Notes: generated by a model from the sequence alone, not told the origin. DNA of 64,000 bases from Micromonospora lutea (GCF_016863535.1 NZ_BOPB01000005.1:62001-126000); one strand, 5' to 3'. Numbered from the stretch's first letter, positions 1 to 14,222 are shown. Translations and numbers: made by a program.

Positions 1-2
1 GG

Positions 3-1910
<1,908 letters not shown>

Positions 1911-1911
1911 C

Positions 1912-4197
1912 ATGCCCGCGACCTCCGTCACCGCCACCTACCGGGTGCAGGTGCGCCCCGGCTTCGACCTGGACGCCACCGCCGGGATCGCCGGCTACCT
2001 CGCCGACCTCGGCGTCACCCACCTCTACAGCGCGCCGCTGCTGGCCGCCACCCCGGGCAGCGCCCACGGCTACGACGTGGTCGACCACCGGCAGGTCAAC
2101 CCGGAACTCGGCGGAGAGGCCGGCCGGCAGCGACTGCTGCGGGCGCTGCGCGACGCCGGCCTCGGCCTGGTCGTGGACATCGTCCCCAACCACGCCGGGG
2201 TCGCCGTGCCGGCGGCCAACCCGGCCTGGTGGGACGTGCTGCGCCGGGGACGCGACTCGGCGTACGCGGACTGGTTCGACATCGACTGGCAGCGGGGGCG
2301 GCTGCTGCTGCCGGTGCTCGCCGAGGACCCCGACGCCCTCGACGACCTCAAGCTCGCCGACGGCGAGCTGCGCTACCACGAGCACCGCTTCCCGATCGCC
2401 GACGGCACCGGCGACGGCAGCGCCCGCGAGGTGCACGACCGGCAGCACTACCAGCTGGTCTCGTGGCGACGCGGCGACGCCGAGCTGACGTACCGCCGGT
2501 TCTTCGCCGTCTCCGACCTGGCCGGCCTGCGGGTGGAGGACCCGGCGGTCTTCGCCGCCACCCACGAGCTGATCCTGGCCTGGGCGGCGGCCGGCGAGGT
2601 CGACGGCATCCGGGTCGACCACCCCGACGGGCTGCGCGACCCGGCCGGCTACCTGACCCGGCTGCGGGAAACCGCCGGCGACGTCTGGCTGGTCGTGGAG
2701 AAGATCCTGGAGTACGGCGAGGAGTTGCCGGCCTGGCCGGTCGACGGCACCACCGGCTACGACGCGCTGAGCGCCGTCGGTGGGCTCTTCGTCGACGGCG
2801 ACGCCGAAGCCGACTTCACCGCACTGGACACCCGGCTCGTCGGCCGGGCCACCTCCTGGGCCGACCTGACCCACGACACGAAACTCGGCGCCGCCACCCG
2901 ACTGCTGGCCGCCGAACTGACCCGGCTCGCCGCGCTCGCCCCCGACGTCGAACCCGAGGCCGCCCGCGCCGCCCTGGCCGAACTCGCCGCCGCCTTCGCC
3001 GTCTACCGGGGCTACCCGCCGGAGGGGGCGCGGCACCTGGCCAACGCCCGCGCCGAGGCCGGCCGCCGCCGCACCGACCTGACCGGTGCGCTGGACGCGA
3101 TCACCCGCCGGCTGCGCGACCCCGACGACGAGCTGGCCCGTCGCTTCCCGCAGTTCACCGGCGCGGTGATGGCCAAGGGCGTCGAGGACACCGCCTACTA
3201 CCGGTGGAGCCGGTTCATCGCGCTCAACGAGGTCGGCGGCAGCCCTGCCCACTTCGGCACCCTGCCCGGCCGGTTCCACCGCTTCGCCGCCGCCCGCCAC
3301 CAGCGCTGGCCGGCGAGCATGACCACCCTGTCGACCCACGACACCAAACGCGGCGAGGACGTCCGGGCCCGCCTCGCCGTCCTGGCCGAACTGCCGCAGC
3401 GCTGGGCCGAGCTGGTCACCGGCTGGATGGCGGCGGTGCCGCTGCCCGACGCCGCCCTGGCCCACCTGCTCTGGCAGACCGCCGTCGGCGCCTGGCCCGT
3501 CGAGCGCGAGCGGCTGCACGCGTACGCGGAGAAAGCGGCCCGGGAGGCGGCGGCCTCGACCAGTTGGACGGACCCCGACCCGGCCTTCGAACGGGCCATG
3601 CACGCCCTGGTCGACGCCATGTACGACGACCCGGCGGTCGCTCCGGAGCTGGCCGCCTTCGCCGCCGAGATCACCCCGCCCGGCTGGTCGAACTCGCTCG
3701 GGCAGAAACTCGTGCAACTGGCCATGCCCGGGGTGCCCGACACCTACCAGGGCACCGAGCTGTGGGACAACTCCCTGGTCGACCCGGACAATCGCCGCCC
3801 GGTCGACTTCGGCGTACGCCGGGAACTGCTGGCCCGGATCGATGCCGGCTGGCAGCCGGCGGTGGACGACACCGGCGCGGCGAAGCTGCTCGTGGTGTCC
3901 CGCACCCTGCGCGCCCGCCGCGACCGCCCGGAGCTGTTCGGCCACTACCAGCCGGTCATCGTGCACGGCCCGGCCGCCCGGCACGCCGTCGCCTTCGACC
4001 GGGGCGGCGCGGTCGCCGTGGCCACCCGGCTGCCGCTGCGCCTGGCCGTGGCCGGCGGCTGGCGCGACACCACCCTGTCACTACCCGTTAACGAGATGTC
4101 GTGCCTGTTCACCGGTCGGGTCTACAGTGGCTCTCAGGTCCGTCTGGCTGATCTGTTGACCACCTATCCCGTCGCGCTGCTGGTGCCCACCACCTGA
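1912..4197 (+). CDS. treY: Maltooligosyl trehalose synthase TreY
   Basis: GH13 intramolecular transglucosylase that turns the reducing-end alpha-1,4 linkage of a maltooligosaccharide into the alpha,alpha-1,1 linkage of trehalose. The 761-residue length is normal for the family. Visible motifs are HGYDVVDH (52-59), DIVPNH (89-94), the nucleophile Asp236 in GIRVDHPDG and the acid Glu263 in VVEKIL. The ATG follows the glgX stop by one base, indicating translational coupling. Together with glgX and treZ it gives the TreY/TreZ route from glycogen to trehalose, a cytosolic osmoprotectant and reserve sugar in actinobacteria. Confidence 0.96.
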   Translation: MPATSVTATYRVQVRPGFDLDATAGIAGYLADLGVTHLYSAPLLAATPGSAHGYDVVDHRQVNPELGGEAGRQRLLRALRDAGLGLVVDIVPNHAGVAVPAANPAWWDVLRRGRDSAYADWFDIDWQRGRLLLPVLAEDPDALDDLKLADGELRYHEHRFPIADGTGDGSAREVHDRQHYQLVSWRRGDAELTYRRFFAVSDLAGLRVEDPAVFAATHELILAWAAAGEVDGIRVDHPDGLRDPAGYLTRLRETAGDVWLVVEKILEYGEELPAWPVDGTTGYDALSAVGGLFVDGDAEADFTALDTRLVGRATSWADLTHDTKLGAATRLLAAELTRLAALAPDVEPEAARAALAELAAAFAVYRGYPPEGARHLANARAEAGRRRTDLTGALDAITRRLRDPDDELARRFPQFTGAVMAKGVEDTAYYRWSRFIALNEVGGSPAHFGTLPGRFHRFAAARHQRWPASMTTLSTHDTKRGEDVRARLAVLAELPQRWAELVTGWMAAVPLPDAALAHLLWQTAVGAWPVERERLHAYAEKAAREAAASTSWTDPDPAFERAMHALVDAMYDDPAVAPELAAFAAEITPPGWSNSLGQKLVQLAMPGVPDTYQGTELWDNSLVDPDNRRPVDFGVRRELLARIDAGWQPAVDDTGAAKLLVVSRTLRARRDRPELFGHYQPVIVHGPAARHAVAFDRGGAVAVATRLPLRLAVAGGWRDTTLSLPVNEMSCLFTGRVYSGSQVRLADLLTTYPVALLVPTT

Positions 4198-4213
4198 CCC
4201 GGGAGGCTGCGTC

Positions 4214-5938
<1,725 letters not shown>

Positions 5939-5984
5939 GGGGTTCACCCCCGGCTCGTGCTACCCATGCTCGGCGGGCCGGGCT

Positions 5985-6944
5985 CTATCGTGCCGGTCGC
6001 CAGCCGGCGGCGATCAGGGCCCGGCGGACCGTGTCGGCGACCTGGTCGGGGTGGGCGCGGACCAGCCAGGCGGGGAAGCGGAGGATCCGGTCGCCGGTGG
6101 TCCAGACATCGTTCTGCCGCTGCATGTCGGCCGCCCACTGGCGTACGTCCATGTGGTGCGCTCCGTCGACCTCCACGTGCACCCGCCACGCTCGCCAGTA
6201 CGCGTCCAGCCAGCGGGTACGTCCGGCGGTGTCGGTCCGTTGTTGCTGCAGGTCAGGCGCGGGTAGGCCGGCGCGGCGGCAGAGCCGGACGAAGTCGATC
6301 TCACTGAGCGCCTGGGCGCCACCGGCGATGTCGTCAATGGTCTGCCGGATCAGTCGTCGTCGGGGTGCCCGGGGCAGGATCTGGAGTGCGGCAGCCACCT
6401 CTTCGGGCAGCACCCGTCGCTGTTGGCAACCGGAGGCGAGCACCTGCTGTGCCTCGCGTATTGTCGGCGCCCAACCCGCCGCGTCGACGAGGGCTCGTGC
6501 GGTGGTGGTCCGAGGTGGCCGGCCGACCTGAAGGTGCTCCTGCGGCAGCACCGACGTGCGATGTACCACCACGGCGGCCATGTCGATCGGCAACCGACGC
6601 AGGGTGCCACGGTCGGCCCGCCGCGTCGCAGGCACGAGTACGTGCAGTGGCTCGTGGCGTAGCCCGCAGACCCCGGCCTCGGTGGCCGCCGTGGCACCCG
6701 CGAGCACCGTACCGGGGCCACTGGCGAGGACCGCGACCCACAATTGTTGATCCCGAGTGAGTCGGCCGTTACCGGTGAGCAGCAGTCCACGGCCGATCGA
6801 GCGCCATCGACCCGAGCGCACCATGCCACGGACCGCGCCCTTGGTCAGCACGGAGTGGGCCTGCGCGGCGGTGAGCACGCCTGCCTGCTCGAAGGCCAGC
6901 CACTGAAGGGCGTCGGCGCCTTCGTCGGGAATCTCGGCCAGCAT
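5985..6944 (-). CDS. AbiEi-like / DUF559 domain protein (putative nuclease-fold)
   Basis: A 319-residue protein of a family that is multi-copy in actinobacteria. The N-terminal part (about 15-50, FEQAGVLTAAQAH then RSIGRGLLL) looks like the winged-helix AbiEi antitoxin N-domain. The C-terminal 80 residues (HVEVDGAHH, then DRILRFPAW) resemble the DUF559/Vsr-like restriction-endonuclease fold with its acidic EVDG strand. No AbiEii-like toxin partner lies next to it, so a toxin-antitoxin role is not supported; its function is unknown. The upstream intergenic space holds a perfect hairpin. The start ATG at 6944 has only a weak GGGTG ribosome site. Confidence 0.75.
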   Translation of the reverse strand: MLAEIPDEGADALQWLAFEQAGVLTAAQAHSVLTKGAVRGMVRSGRWRSIGRGLLLTGNGRLTRDQQLWVAVLASGPGTVLAGATAATEAGVCGLRHEPLHVLVPATRRADRGTLRRLPIDMAAVVVHRTSVLPQEHLQVGRPPRTTTARALVDAAGWAPTIREAQQVLASGCQQRRVLPEEVAAALQILPRAPRRRLIRQTIDDIAGGAQALSEIDFVRLCRRAGLPAPDLQQQRTDTAGRTRWLDAYWRAWRVHVEVDGAHHMDVRQWAADMQRQNDVWTTGDRILRFPAWLVRAHPDQVADTVRRALIAAGWRPAR

Positions 6945-6982
6945 CAGGACACCCTGGCCGACCCGCTGCCGCAGGAGCCATC

Positions 6983-7031
6983 AAATCTTGGACAGTTTCC
7001 GTTAGCTGGTAACGGAAACTGTCCAAGATTT
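6983..7031. repeat. Perfect 22-bp inverted repeat (AT-rich hairpin)
   Basis: Arms 6983-7004 and 7010-7031 are exact reverse complements with a 5-base loop (GCTGG). The arms begin AAATCTTGG and are about 60% AT, in sharp contrast to the surrounding 73% GC. The last base overlaps the stop codon of the DUF6069 gene, so the hairpin can act as its terminator. Its perfection and composition also suit a dispersed palindromic element. Confidence 0.85.
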
Positions 7032-7516
7032 CATGACGAAGGCGGCTGCGTCAGCGTAGAGGAGGCGAGGCTGGCGGAGCGGAGACTGCGGATCAGGGTG
7101 GGGATCATCACCGCCGCAGGGATGAGGTGAAGGCCGAGCAGGGCGATGGTGGTGGCAGGGTTTGCTCCGACGAGGACGGGCGGGAGCAACGAGATCGCGG
7201 TCAGCGCGACCGCCGTCCACCCGAATCGCTCGGCGGGGCGAGTGCTCCAGCGCAGCAGCGCACCGGCAATGACGACACCCACGACCGAGAAGAAGCCGGT
7301 CACCACGGCGAACCCGCCCAACGGGATCGACCCGCCACCATCGACCTCGAAGGTGACGCCGACGGCCATGATGAGCGCGGCGGTGCCGGTGGTGGCCGCC
7401 ATCGCGGAAAGCGTGGCGACGAAGCCGGTGCCGGCGAGCCGGCGGAAGGGGTGGGCACGGGTGGTTCGGCTCGATGCCGGGCCGGCGATGACGCGGGTGT
7501 CGTCGGTGTTGTTCAT
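7031..7516 (-). CDS. DUF6069 family membrane protein
   Basis: A 161-residue protein with an N-terminal soluble tail of about 30 residues and four predicted membrane segments (roughly 31-55, 66-88, 98-118 and 122-142), consistent with DUF6069 proteins of unknown function. Its ATG overlaps the stop of the upstream sigma factor gene by four bases (ATGA), so the two are translationally coupled. This suggests it works with the sigma factor, perhaps as a membrane partner, but there is no anti-sigma (zinc-finger) motif. Its stop codon runs into the perfect hairpin at 6983-7031. Confidence 0.75.
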   Translation of the reverse strand: MNNTDDTRVIAGPASSRTTRAHPFRRLAGTGFVATLSAMAATTGTAALIMAVGVTFEVDGGGSIPLGGFAVVTGFFSVVGVVIAGALLRWSTRPAERFGWTAVALTAISLLPPVLVGANPATTIALLGLHLIPAAVMIPTLIRSLRSASLASSTLTQPPSS

Positions 7517-8496
7517 GCCGTGCCCTCCGCTGACAGGCGCTCCGGCAGCCCGAGGTGCGGAAACCGGTCGGCGTGGAAGGTGATGATCTCGGTGATCGCC
7601 CCGCCGGAAATGCGCAGGACGTCGATCGTCAACGGCAGGTACGCGCCCGCCGGCTCCCGCCGGTGGTAGAAGGCGACGGCGGGCTGCCGGTTCACGGCGG
7701 TGGGCACGGCACCCAGGCCCGTCATGCCCGCGAAGCCGTCCTCGACCCAGTTGTTCACCACCGCATCCCGACCGACCTGCAGGCCCGGCGTGGGAGGCAT
7801 CGAGCAGCGGACGTCATCGCGCAGCAGTCTGGCGAGCCGGTCGATGTCCGTGGCCACGCTGGCCTCGGTGTAACGGCGTACCAGCTCGCGCGTTCCGGCG
7901 TCCTCCTCGCCGCTGGTCCAGTCCTGCCGCTCGGCGGGCAGGTGCTCCCGCATGCCGGCGCGAGCCCGCTGTAGCGCGCTGTTCACCGAATTGACGGAGT
8001 CCCCGAGCAGTTCCGCGACATTCCTCGCCGGCCAGCCGAGCACGTCGCGCAGGATCAGCACGGCCCGGGGGCGCGGCGCGAGATGCTGGACCGCGACCAG
8101 GTACGCCAGCTCGATCGTCTCCCGTGCGACGGCGACGGCCTCCGGCCCGTCCGCGGTGCTGGCGCGCAGCTCGTCGAGCAGCCGGTCCGGGTAGGGCTGC
8201 AGCCACCGCACCTCGCCACCGGTCGCCGGCTCCGGGCGGCACCTGGCGAGAAAGTCCAGGCAGGCGTTCGTGGCGATCCGGTACAGCCAGGCTCGGAACG
8301 TCGATCGCCCCCCGTACGTCTCCCGTCGCCGCCAGGCGCGCAGAAACGTCTCCTGCACGGTGTCCTCGGCATCCTCGAACGAGCCGAGCATCCGGTAGCA
8401 GTGCACGTGCAGTTCCCGCCGGTGCCGCTGCGCCAGCCCGGCGAACGCCGACTCGTCCACCTCGCCCAGCTCCGCCAGCCGCGTGTCCACACCCAT
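7513..8496 (-). CDS. ECF sigma factor with C-terminal SnoaL-like domain (SigX5/TIGR02960 type)
   Basis: Extracytoplasmic-function sigma-70 factor of 327 residues. Sigma region 2 is at about 20-90 (CYRMLGSFEDAEDTVQE), region 4 at about 130-185 (LPxRxxAVLILRDVLGW), and residues 205-327 form a SnoaL-like fold that in related ECF groups modulates activity. I start it at the ATG 8494-8496 (MGVDTRL), which has a strong GGAAGGAAG ribosome site, and not at the longer GTG upstream. It is coupled to the DUF6069 gene by a four-base overlap. No zinc-finger anti-sigma gene is adjacent, as expected for ECFs carrying their own C-terminal regulatory domain. Confidence 0.85.
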   Translation of the reverse strand: MGVDTRLAELGEVDESAFAGLAQRHRRELHVHCYRMLGSFEDAEDTVQETFLRAWRRRETYGGRSTFRAWLYRIATNACLDFLARCRPEPATGGEVRWLQPYPDRLLDELRASTADGPEAVAVARETIELAYLVAVQHLAPRPRAVLILRDVLGWPARNVAELLGDSVNSVNSALQRARAGMREHLPAERQDWTSGEEDAGTRELVRRYTEASVATDIDRLARLLRDDVRCSMPPTPGLQVGRDAVVNNWVEDGFAGMTGLGAVPTAVNRQPAVAFYHRREPAGAYLPLTIDVLRISGGAITEIITFHADRFPHLGLPERLSAEGTA

Positions 8497-8618
8497 CACG
8501 TCTTCCTTCCCGCCTCGTGGCGTCCGTCCCAGGTATGACGGCCTTGGCCCCCACAACTCATCACCCGCGCTGCCACGATCCCTCCGGCAACGTCTCCGAA
8601 CGGACCGGCCACCCTCTC

Positions 8619-8697
8619 TCGCCGATCATGCAGTCATGGCGCCAGGAATGAGAACAATCTTCCGATTTGCTCGGCGCCACAACTGCATGATCGGCGA
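8619..8697. repeat. Long inverted repeat with GATCATG core
   Basis: Arms 8619-8643 and 8673-8697 are 25 bp with only two mismatches, separated by 29 bases that are locally AT-rich (AATGAGAACAATCTTCCG). The arms carry the GCCGATCATG(C)AG core also found at 47096-47150, so this is one copy of a dispersed palindrome. It fills the 280-bp gap between the sigma factor start and the amidase stop, where I see no other gene. Confidence 0.8.
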
Positions 8698-8776
8698 AGG
8701 GGTGGTCGCGCGGCACCCCGTAGGTCCCGGGAGGATGCCGGCGAGGCGCTTCGGGACCGCTCGTCGCGCCACCGGC

Positions 8777-10306
8777 TCAGAAGGAGCCGCCCCAGTTGTC
8801 GCTGTCGAGGACACCGGTGTCGTCGTTGAAGTAGCGGTGGGCCAGGGTGCCGTTGGTGGTGCGGTAGAAGACGTGGTGCTGGCCGGGGGTGGACAGGCCC
8901 ATCGGGTCGCCGGTGACGACGCCGACGGCGCCCCAGTTGTCGGTGCCGGGGCTGATGCCGGGCCACCAGTACCAGTGGGCCAGGTCGCCGTTCGCGCGGC
9001 GGGCGAAGATGTGCTGCTGGTCGCGGTGGACGAAGGCGTGCGGGTTGCCGACGAAGCTCCCGCCGGCCCAGACTCCGCCGTTGAGGGTGCCGGACGGGTC
9101 GTCGAAGAAGCGGTGTTGCAGGTTGCCCTCGGTGTTGCGGTAGAAGATGTGGTGCTGGTTGCCGGCGTACGAGAAACCGGTGATGTCGGAGGCGATGCCG
9201 GCAGTGATGCCCCAGTTGTCGGTGCTGGGATTGATGCCGGGCCACCAGTACCAGTGGAGCAGGCCGCCGGTGGCGGTCCGGCCGAAGACGTGGTGCTGGT
9301 CGCGGTGGACGAAGGCGTACGGATTTCCGACGAACGCGCCGCCCGGCCAGAGCCCGCCGGCGAGTTGCCGGTTACCGGTGTCGTAGTAGCGGTGTTCCAG
9401 GTTGCCGTCCGGGTTGCGGAAGAACACGTGCTGCTGGTTGCCGTAGGGAAACCCGGTCGGGTCCGACATCACCCGGCCGGTGGTGTTCCAGCTGTCCAGA
9501 CCCGCTGCGGCGGTGCCGCCCTGGAACCAGTGGCGCAGCGTGTTGTCGGTGCCGCGGGCGAAGATGTGTTGCAGGCCGTCGTGGACGTAGCCGACCGTCC
9601 GACCGGTGAGCGTCGCGCCGCCCCAGTCGGGCCGGACGATGTCGGTCGACGGTGACCAGGACAGGTTGGTCAACGTCCCGCCGGTGTTGACCATGGCGAC
9701 GTGCTGCTGGTCCCCGTACAGGTAGGCGGGCCCGGCCACGCCGACACCGCCGCCGGCCAGCATCCGGGCGACGTCGGCGCGCATCGCGTCGAGGTCGATG
9801 AACGACGGGTCGATCTTGCCGCCGGTGCTGGTCTCCCGGTGGCCCCGGGCGTAGCTGGCGTCGCGGCCGAGCCGGCGGAGCACGGCGGCGGTGGCCTTCA
9901 CCGAGTTGGTGTACTGCGCGGTGTTCATGTGCTGGTCGGTGGCCTGGTCTCCGCCGTAGTCGATCTCCCAGCCGACCAGCATGGTGTTGCCGTCGCCAGC
10001 CGGGATCGGCCCGCTGGCGCGGGCGGCGCCGGCGTGGTTGCAGCGGCCGGCGGAGATGACGTGGAAGACACCGTGGTAGTCCACCAACGCCTGGCAGAGC
10101 GGTCCCCGCAGGTCGGAGCGGCCGTTGATGCAGATGTTCAACGCCGGGTGCGGGTTGGTCGGGCTGGAGAAGGCCGCCGTGTGGTGCCAGAGCACGCCGA
10201 TCGGGTTGAACGAGCCGGACACGGCGCGGTTGCGCCAGTCGCCGTGCTCGACAACGGGAATGCCTTCGGCGCGCAGCACGTCGGCGAGCCACGGGATGGT
10301 GGCCAT
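8777..10306 (-). CDS. N-acetylmuramoyl-L-alanine amidase with seven-repeat propeller domain
   Basis: Residues 1-185 are an amidase_2/PGRP-like domain that cleaves the muramoyl-L-Ala bond of peptidoglycan: zinc-ligand candidates His41/42 (VLWHHTA), His91 (CNHAG) and His156 in GHRE, with Glu115 in GWEID. Residues 197-509 hold seven repeats with the pattern DQxH(H/V)xxxRxxxGxLxHxY, alternating between two sub-types, most like a seven-bladed PLL-type sugar-binding propeller. No signal peptide is visible at the N-terminus (MATIPWLADV), odd for a wall hydrolase. The esterase gene lies 24 bases upstream on the same strand, so the two are probably co-transcribed. Activity is inferred. Confidence 0.88.
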   Translation of the reverse strand: MATIPWLADVLRAEGIPVVEHGDWRNRAVSGSFNPIGVLWHHTAAFSSPTNPHPALNICINGRSDLRGPLCQALVDYHGVFHVISAGRCNHAGAARASGPIPAGDGNTMLVGWEIDYGGDQATDQHMNTAQYTNSVKATAAVLRRLGRDASYARGHRETSTGGKIDPSFIDLDAMRADVARMLAGGGVGVAGPAYLYGDQQHVAMVNTGGTLTNLSWSPSTDIVRPDWGGATLTGRTVGYVHDGLQHIFARGTDNTLRHWFQGGTAAAGLDSWNTTGRVMSDPTGFPYGNQQHVFFRNPDGNLEHRYYDTGNRQLAGGLWPGGAFVGNPYAFVHRDQHHVFGRTATGGLLHWYWWPGINPSTDNWGITAGIASDITGFSYAGNQHHIFYRNTEGNLQHRFFDDPSGTLNGGVWAGGSFVGNPHAFVHRDQQHIFARRANGDLAHWYWWPGISPGTDNWGAVGVVTGDPMGLSTPGQHHVFYRTTNGTLAHRYFNDDTGVLDSDNWGGSF

Positions 10307-10330
10307 CGCAACCTCCGTCGGGGTGGGTGG

Positions 10331-11323
10331 TCAGCCGGCCGGCCGGAGGCGGGCGAGCATCCCGGTGAGGTCCTGGGCGAACAGGTCGTGCCGGAAGAAG
10401 TGCCCGCCGGGCACCTCACGCCATTCGTGCGGGATGCCGGCCCGGCCGAGCGCGGCACGGAACTCCCGCTGGCCCGCCAGGACCTGTGTCTCGTTGACGG
10501 TGTCGAACCAGTTGACCGGGTCGGGTGAGGTGCCGGCGACCAGGAAGACCCGCTTGTGGTGGAAGCTCGGGACGCGTTGGACGGGGTTGTCGGCGCTGAC
10601 CCGGGCCTCGTCCCACAACGGCGCGCCGTAGACCGTGCCACCGCCGAGTTCGACCGCGGCCGAGCTGAGGTTCGCCCAGTGCACCACGAGGCCGAAGTCG
10701 CGGCGCAGGCTCGCCGGTCCGGAGTGGGAGCTGACCGAGCAGAAGTGGCCGTAGTACTTGGCGGCGTACTTGAGTGCGCCGAAGCCGCCCATCGAGAAGC
10801 CGGCGACCGCCCGACCGTCGTACTCGGCGAAGGTGCGGAAGTTGGCGTCGATCCAGGGCAGCAGCTGGGCCATGTGGAAGGTCTCCCAGTCGCGGGGACC
10901 GACCAGGCTGTTCACCGGGTTGCTGTACCAGCCGGTCGAGGCGTCCGGCATGACCACGATGAGTTGACGCCCGGCGGTCAGATTGACGATGTTCTCCCGC
11001 AGGTGGAAGTGCCGGAAGTCCTGCGCGCCGCCGTGCAGCAGGTAGAGCACGGGGTAGCGCCGGCCGCTGGTGTGGTAGCCGTCGGGCAGCAGCACGTTCA
11101 CGCCCGGGTTCCAGCCGATCGCGTCGGTGGCGAAGCGGTAGTACTGGAGCCGGCCCTGGTTTTCGTTGCGGTCGACGATGCGCAGCCCGTGCCCGTTGGC
11201 GGCGGCGTGGGCGACGGTCGGGGTGGCGAGCCCGCCACCGAGGACCCCGGCGGCCGCGGCGGTCACCGAACCGGCCAGCAACCGACGCCGGCTGATCGAA
11301 GCAGAGGTGGGGACGTCGGTCAC
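10331..11323 (-). CDS. Secreted alpha/beta-hydrolase esterase (Tat signal)
   Basis: Esterase of the PF00756 (antigen 85/esterase D) group, 330 residues. An N-terminal twin-arginine signal (SRRRLLAGSV at 11-20, then an alanine-rich stretch to AHA near 40) implies Tat export. The nucleophile elbow is GFSMGG with Ser177, and LYLLHGG (93-99) forms the oxyanion region. I place the start at GTG 11323 because an AAGGAGG site lies seven bases upstream; the longer ATG at 11383 lacks one. It precedes the amidase gene on the same strand and is divergent from the DUF4185 gene. The substrate is unknown; wall or polysaccharide esters are plausible. Confidence 0.87.
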   Translation of the reverse strand: MTDVPTSASISRRRLLAGSVTAAAAGVLGGGLATPTVAHAAANGHGLRIVDRNENQGRLQYYRFATDAIGWNPGVNVLLPDGYHTSGRRYPVLYLLHGGAQDFRHFHLRENIVNLTAGRQLIVVMPDASTGWYSNPVNSLVGPRDWETFHMAQLLPWIDANFRTFAEYDGRAVAGFSMGGFGALKYAAKYYGHFCSVSSHSGPASLRRDFGLVVHWANLSSAAVELGGGTVYGAPLWDEARVSADNPVQRVPSFHHKRVFLVAGTSPDPVNWFDTVNETQVLAGQREFRAALGRAGIPHEWREVPGGHFFRHDLFAQDLTGMLARLRPAG

Positions 11324-11420
11324 GGCTGCCTCCTTCGTCCCGGCTGGCCGGGGCACGTCGTGCAGAAAGTGAAGCGAACTCATTAGCCCGAGTCAATGGC
11401 TTTCATTTACCTCCGTCATT

Positions 11421-11437
11421 GTGGAGAATCTCTCCAC
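11421..11437. promoter_or_regulatory. GTGGAGA-ATC-TCTCCAC palindrome, likely operator
   Basis: Perfect 7-3-7 inverted repeat in the 190-bp divergent region between the esterase and DUF4185 genes. It is centred 86 bases before the DUF4185 ATG and 106 bases before the esterase GTG, where a repressor could control both. No regulator gene is adjacent. Operator function is inferred. Confidence 0.5.
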
Positions 11438-11514
11438 CATGGCTCCCGTTCACCCGCCGGGCAGGGCCGGTGGCGCGCGTGGGACCGCCGGACGCGGAGT
11501 CGGAGAGGACAGTC

Positions 11515-12633
11515 ATGAACATGCGTCGTCGTACCCTGATCGGTCGGCTCGCCGCAGCCGGCGCCGCCGGGATGCTCGGGTCCGCCCTGGCCGCGCCGGG
11601 TCCGGCCCAGGCCGCCGCCTGGCGTAAGCGACTCACCGGGGCCGACCTGGACACCAACCGGCGCTGGCAGGTGGCCGGCACCGACCTGGGCATCCCGTAC
11701 GTGCTGGAGAACGGATCGATCGGATATCTCTTCGGCGACACCTTCAACACACCGTGGCCGGAGGGCCCGCCGCTGCCCAACGACTGGCGGTCGCCGGTGA
11801 TGCTGCGCTCCAACATCCATCCGGGGGCGCCGGGCGGAGTGGTCTTCGACAGCGCGGCCCGGGTGGCTGGCAACGGTCGGGCGCCCGAGCTGATGCACAA
11901 CGGGCACCACGGCATTGGCATCGACGGGTTGCCGGAGGTCACCGTCATCCCGAACGACGGGATCAGCTTCCCGGAGACCGGGCGGCAGTTGATCTCGTAC
12001 ATGAGCATCGAGAACTGGAACTCCGCCGGACCGGCCGGGCCGGACTGGAAGTCGCGGTACGCCGGCCTGGCCTACTCCGACAACGGCAACGACTTCGTGC
12101 GTACGCCGCTGAAATGGTGGAACACCGCCGACAACAAGGACCCGTTCCAGATGTGGACGATGCAACGTGACGGCGAGTACGTCTACGTCTTCTCGGTGCG
12201 CTCGGGCCGGCAGCACGGGCCGATGATGTTGCGCCGGGTCCGGTGGGACCGGCTCTTCTACCCCGAGTCCTACGAGGGATGGGGCTGGAATGGCGCCAAC
12301 TGGGGCTGGGGTCGACCGTGCACTCCGATCCTCACCGGCCGTTTCGGGGAGCCCTCAGTGCGTCGTCTCGCCGACGGGACCTGGGTGATGTCGTACCTGA
12401 ACTGCGCGACCGGCTGCATCGTCACCCGGACCGCCACCGGACCGGACCGGGTCTGGACGGCGGAGAAGATCCAGGTCACCAGCTGGCAGGAGCCGGGGTT
12501 GTACGGCGGCTTCGTGCATCCGTGGTCCAGCCGGGCCGCCAACGACCTGCACCTGCTGGTCTCGAAGTGGACCCGGACCCCGGACGGCCGCAGCACCGCC
12601 TACCACGTGAGCCAGTTCGCCGGCTCCGTCTGA
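11515..12633 (+). CDS. DUF4185 domain protein, Tat-type signal
   Basis: A 372-residue protein starting at ATG 11515 (ribosome site GGAGAGGA at about 11502). The signal has the twin-arginine form MRRRTLIGRLAAAG and ends near AQAAA at about 35, so export is expected. The rest (GYLFGDTF, MWTMQRDGEYVYVFS, WGWGRPCTPILTG) has the look of DUF4185, a five-bladed-propeller-like family seen among secreted glycan-active proteins; no enzymatic activity is established from the sequence. It is divergent from the esterase/amidase pair, and all three may act on extracellular glycans. Confidence 0.8.
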   Translation: MNMRRRTLIGRLAAAGAAGMLGSALAAPGPAQAAAWRKRLTGADLDTNRRWQVAGTDLGIPYVLENGSIGYLFGDTFNTPWPEGPPLPNDWRSPVMLRSNIHPGAPGGVVFDSAARVAGNGRAPELMHNGHHGIGIDGLPEVTVIPNDGISFPETGRQLISYMSIENWNSAGPAGPDWKSRYAGLAYSDNGNDFVRTPLKWWNTADNKDPFQMWTMQRDGEYVYVFSVRSGRQHGPMMLRRVRWDRLFYPESYEGWGWNGANWGWGRPCTPILTGRFGEPSVRRLADGTWVMSYLNCATGCIVTRTATGPDRVWTAEKIQVTSWQEPGLYGGFVHPWSSRAANDLHLLVSKWTRTPDGRSTAYHVSQFAGSV

Positions 12634-12677
12634 CCGGTGCCCTCCGTGCTCGATCCGGCACGAGCGGCGGGTGTGTT

Positions 12678-14222
<1,545 letters not shown>

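Noticed and set aside
5985..6944. Type IV toxin-antitoxin pair
   Set aside because: Only the AbiEi-like part is present; no AbiEii nucleotidyltransferase partner is adjacent.
8483..9655. 390-codon plus-strand frame over the amidase
   Set aside because: Val/Gly-rich repetitive product mirrors the propeller repeats of the true minus-strand gene.
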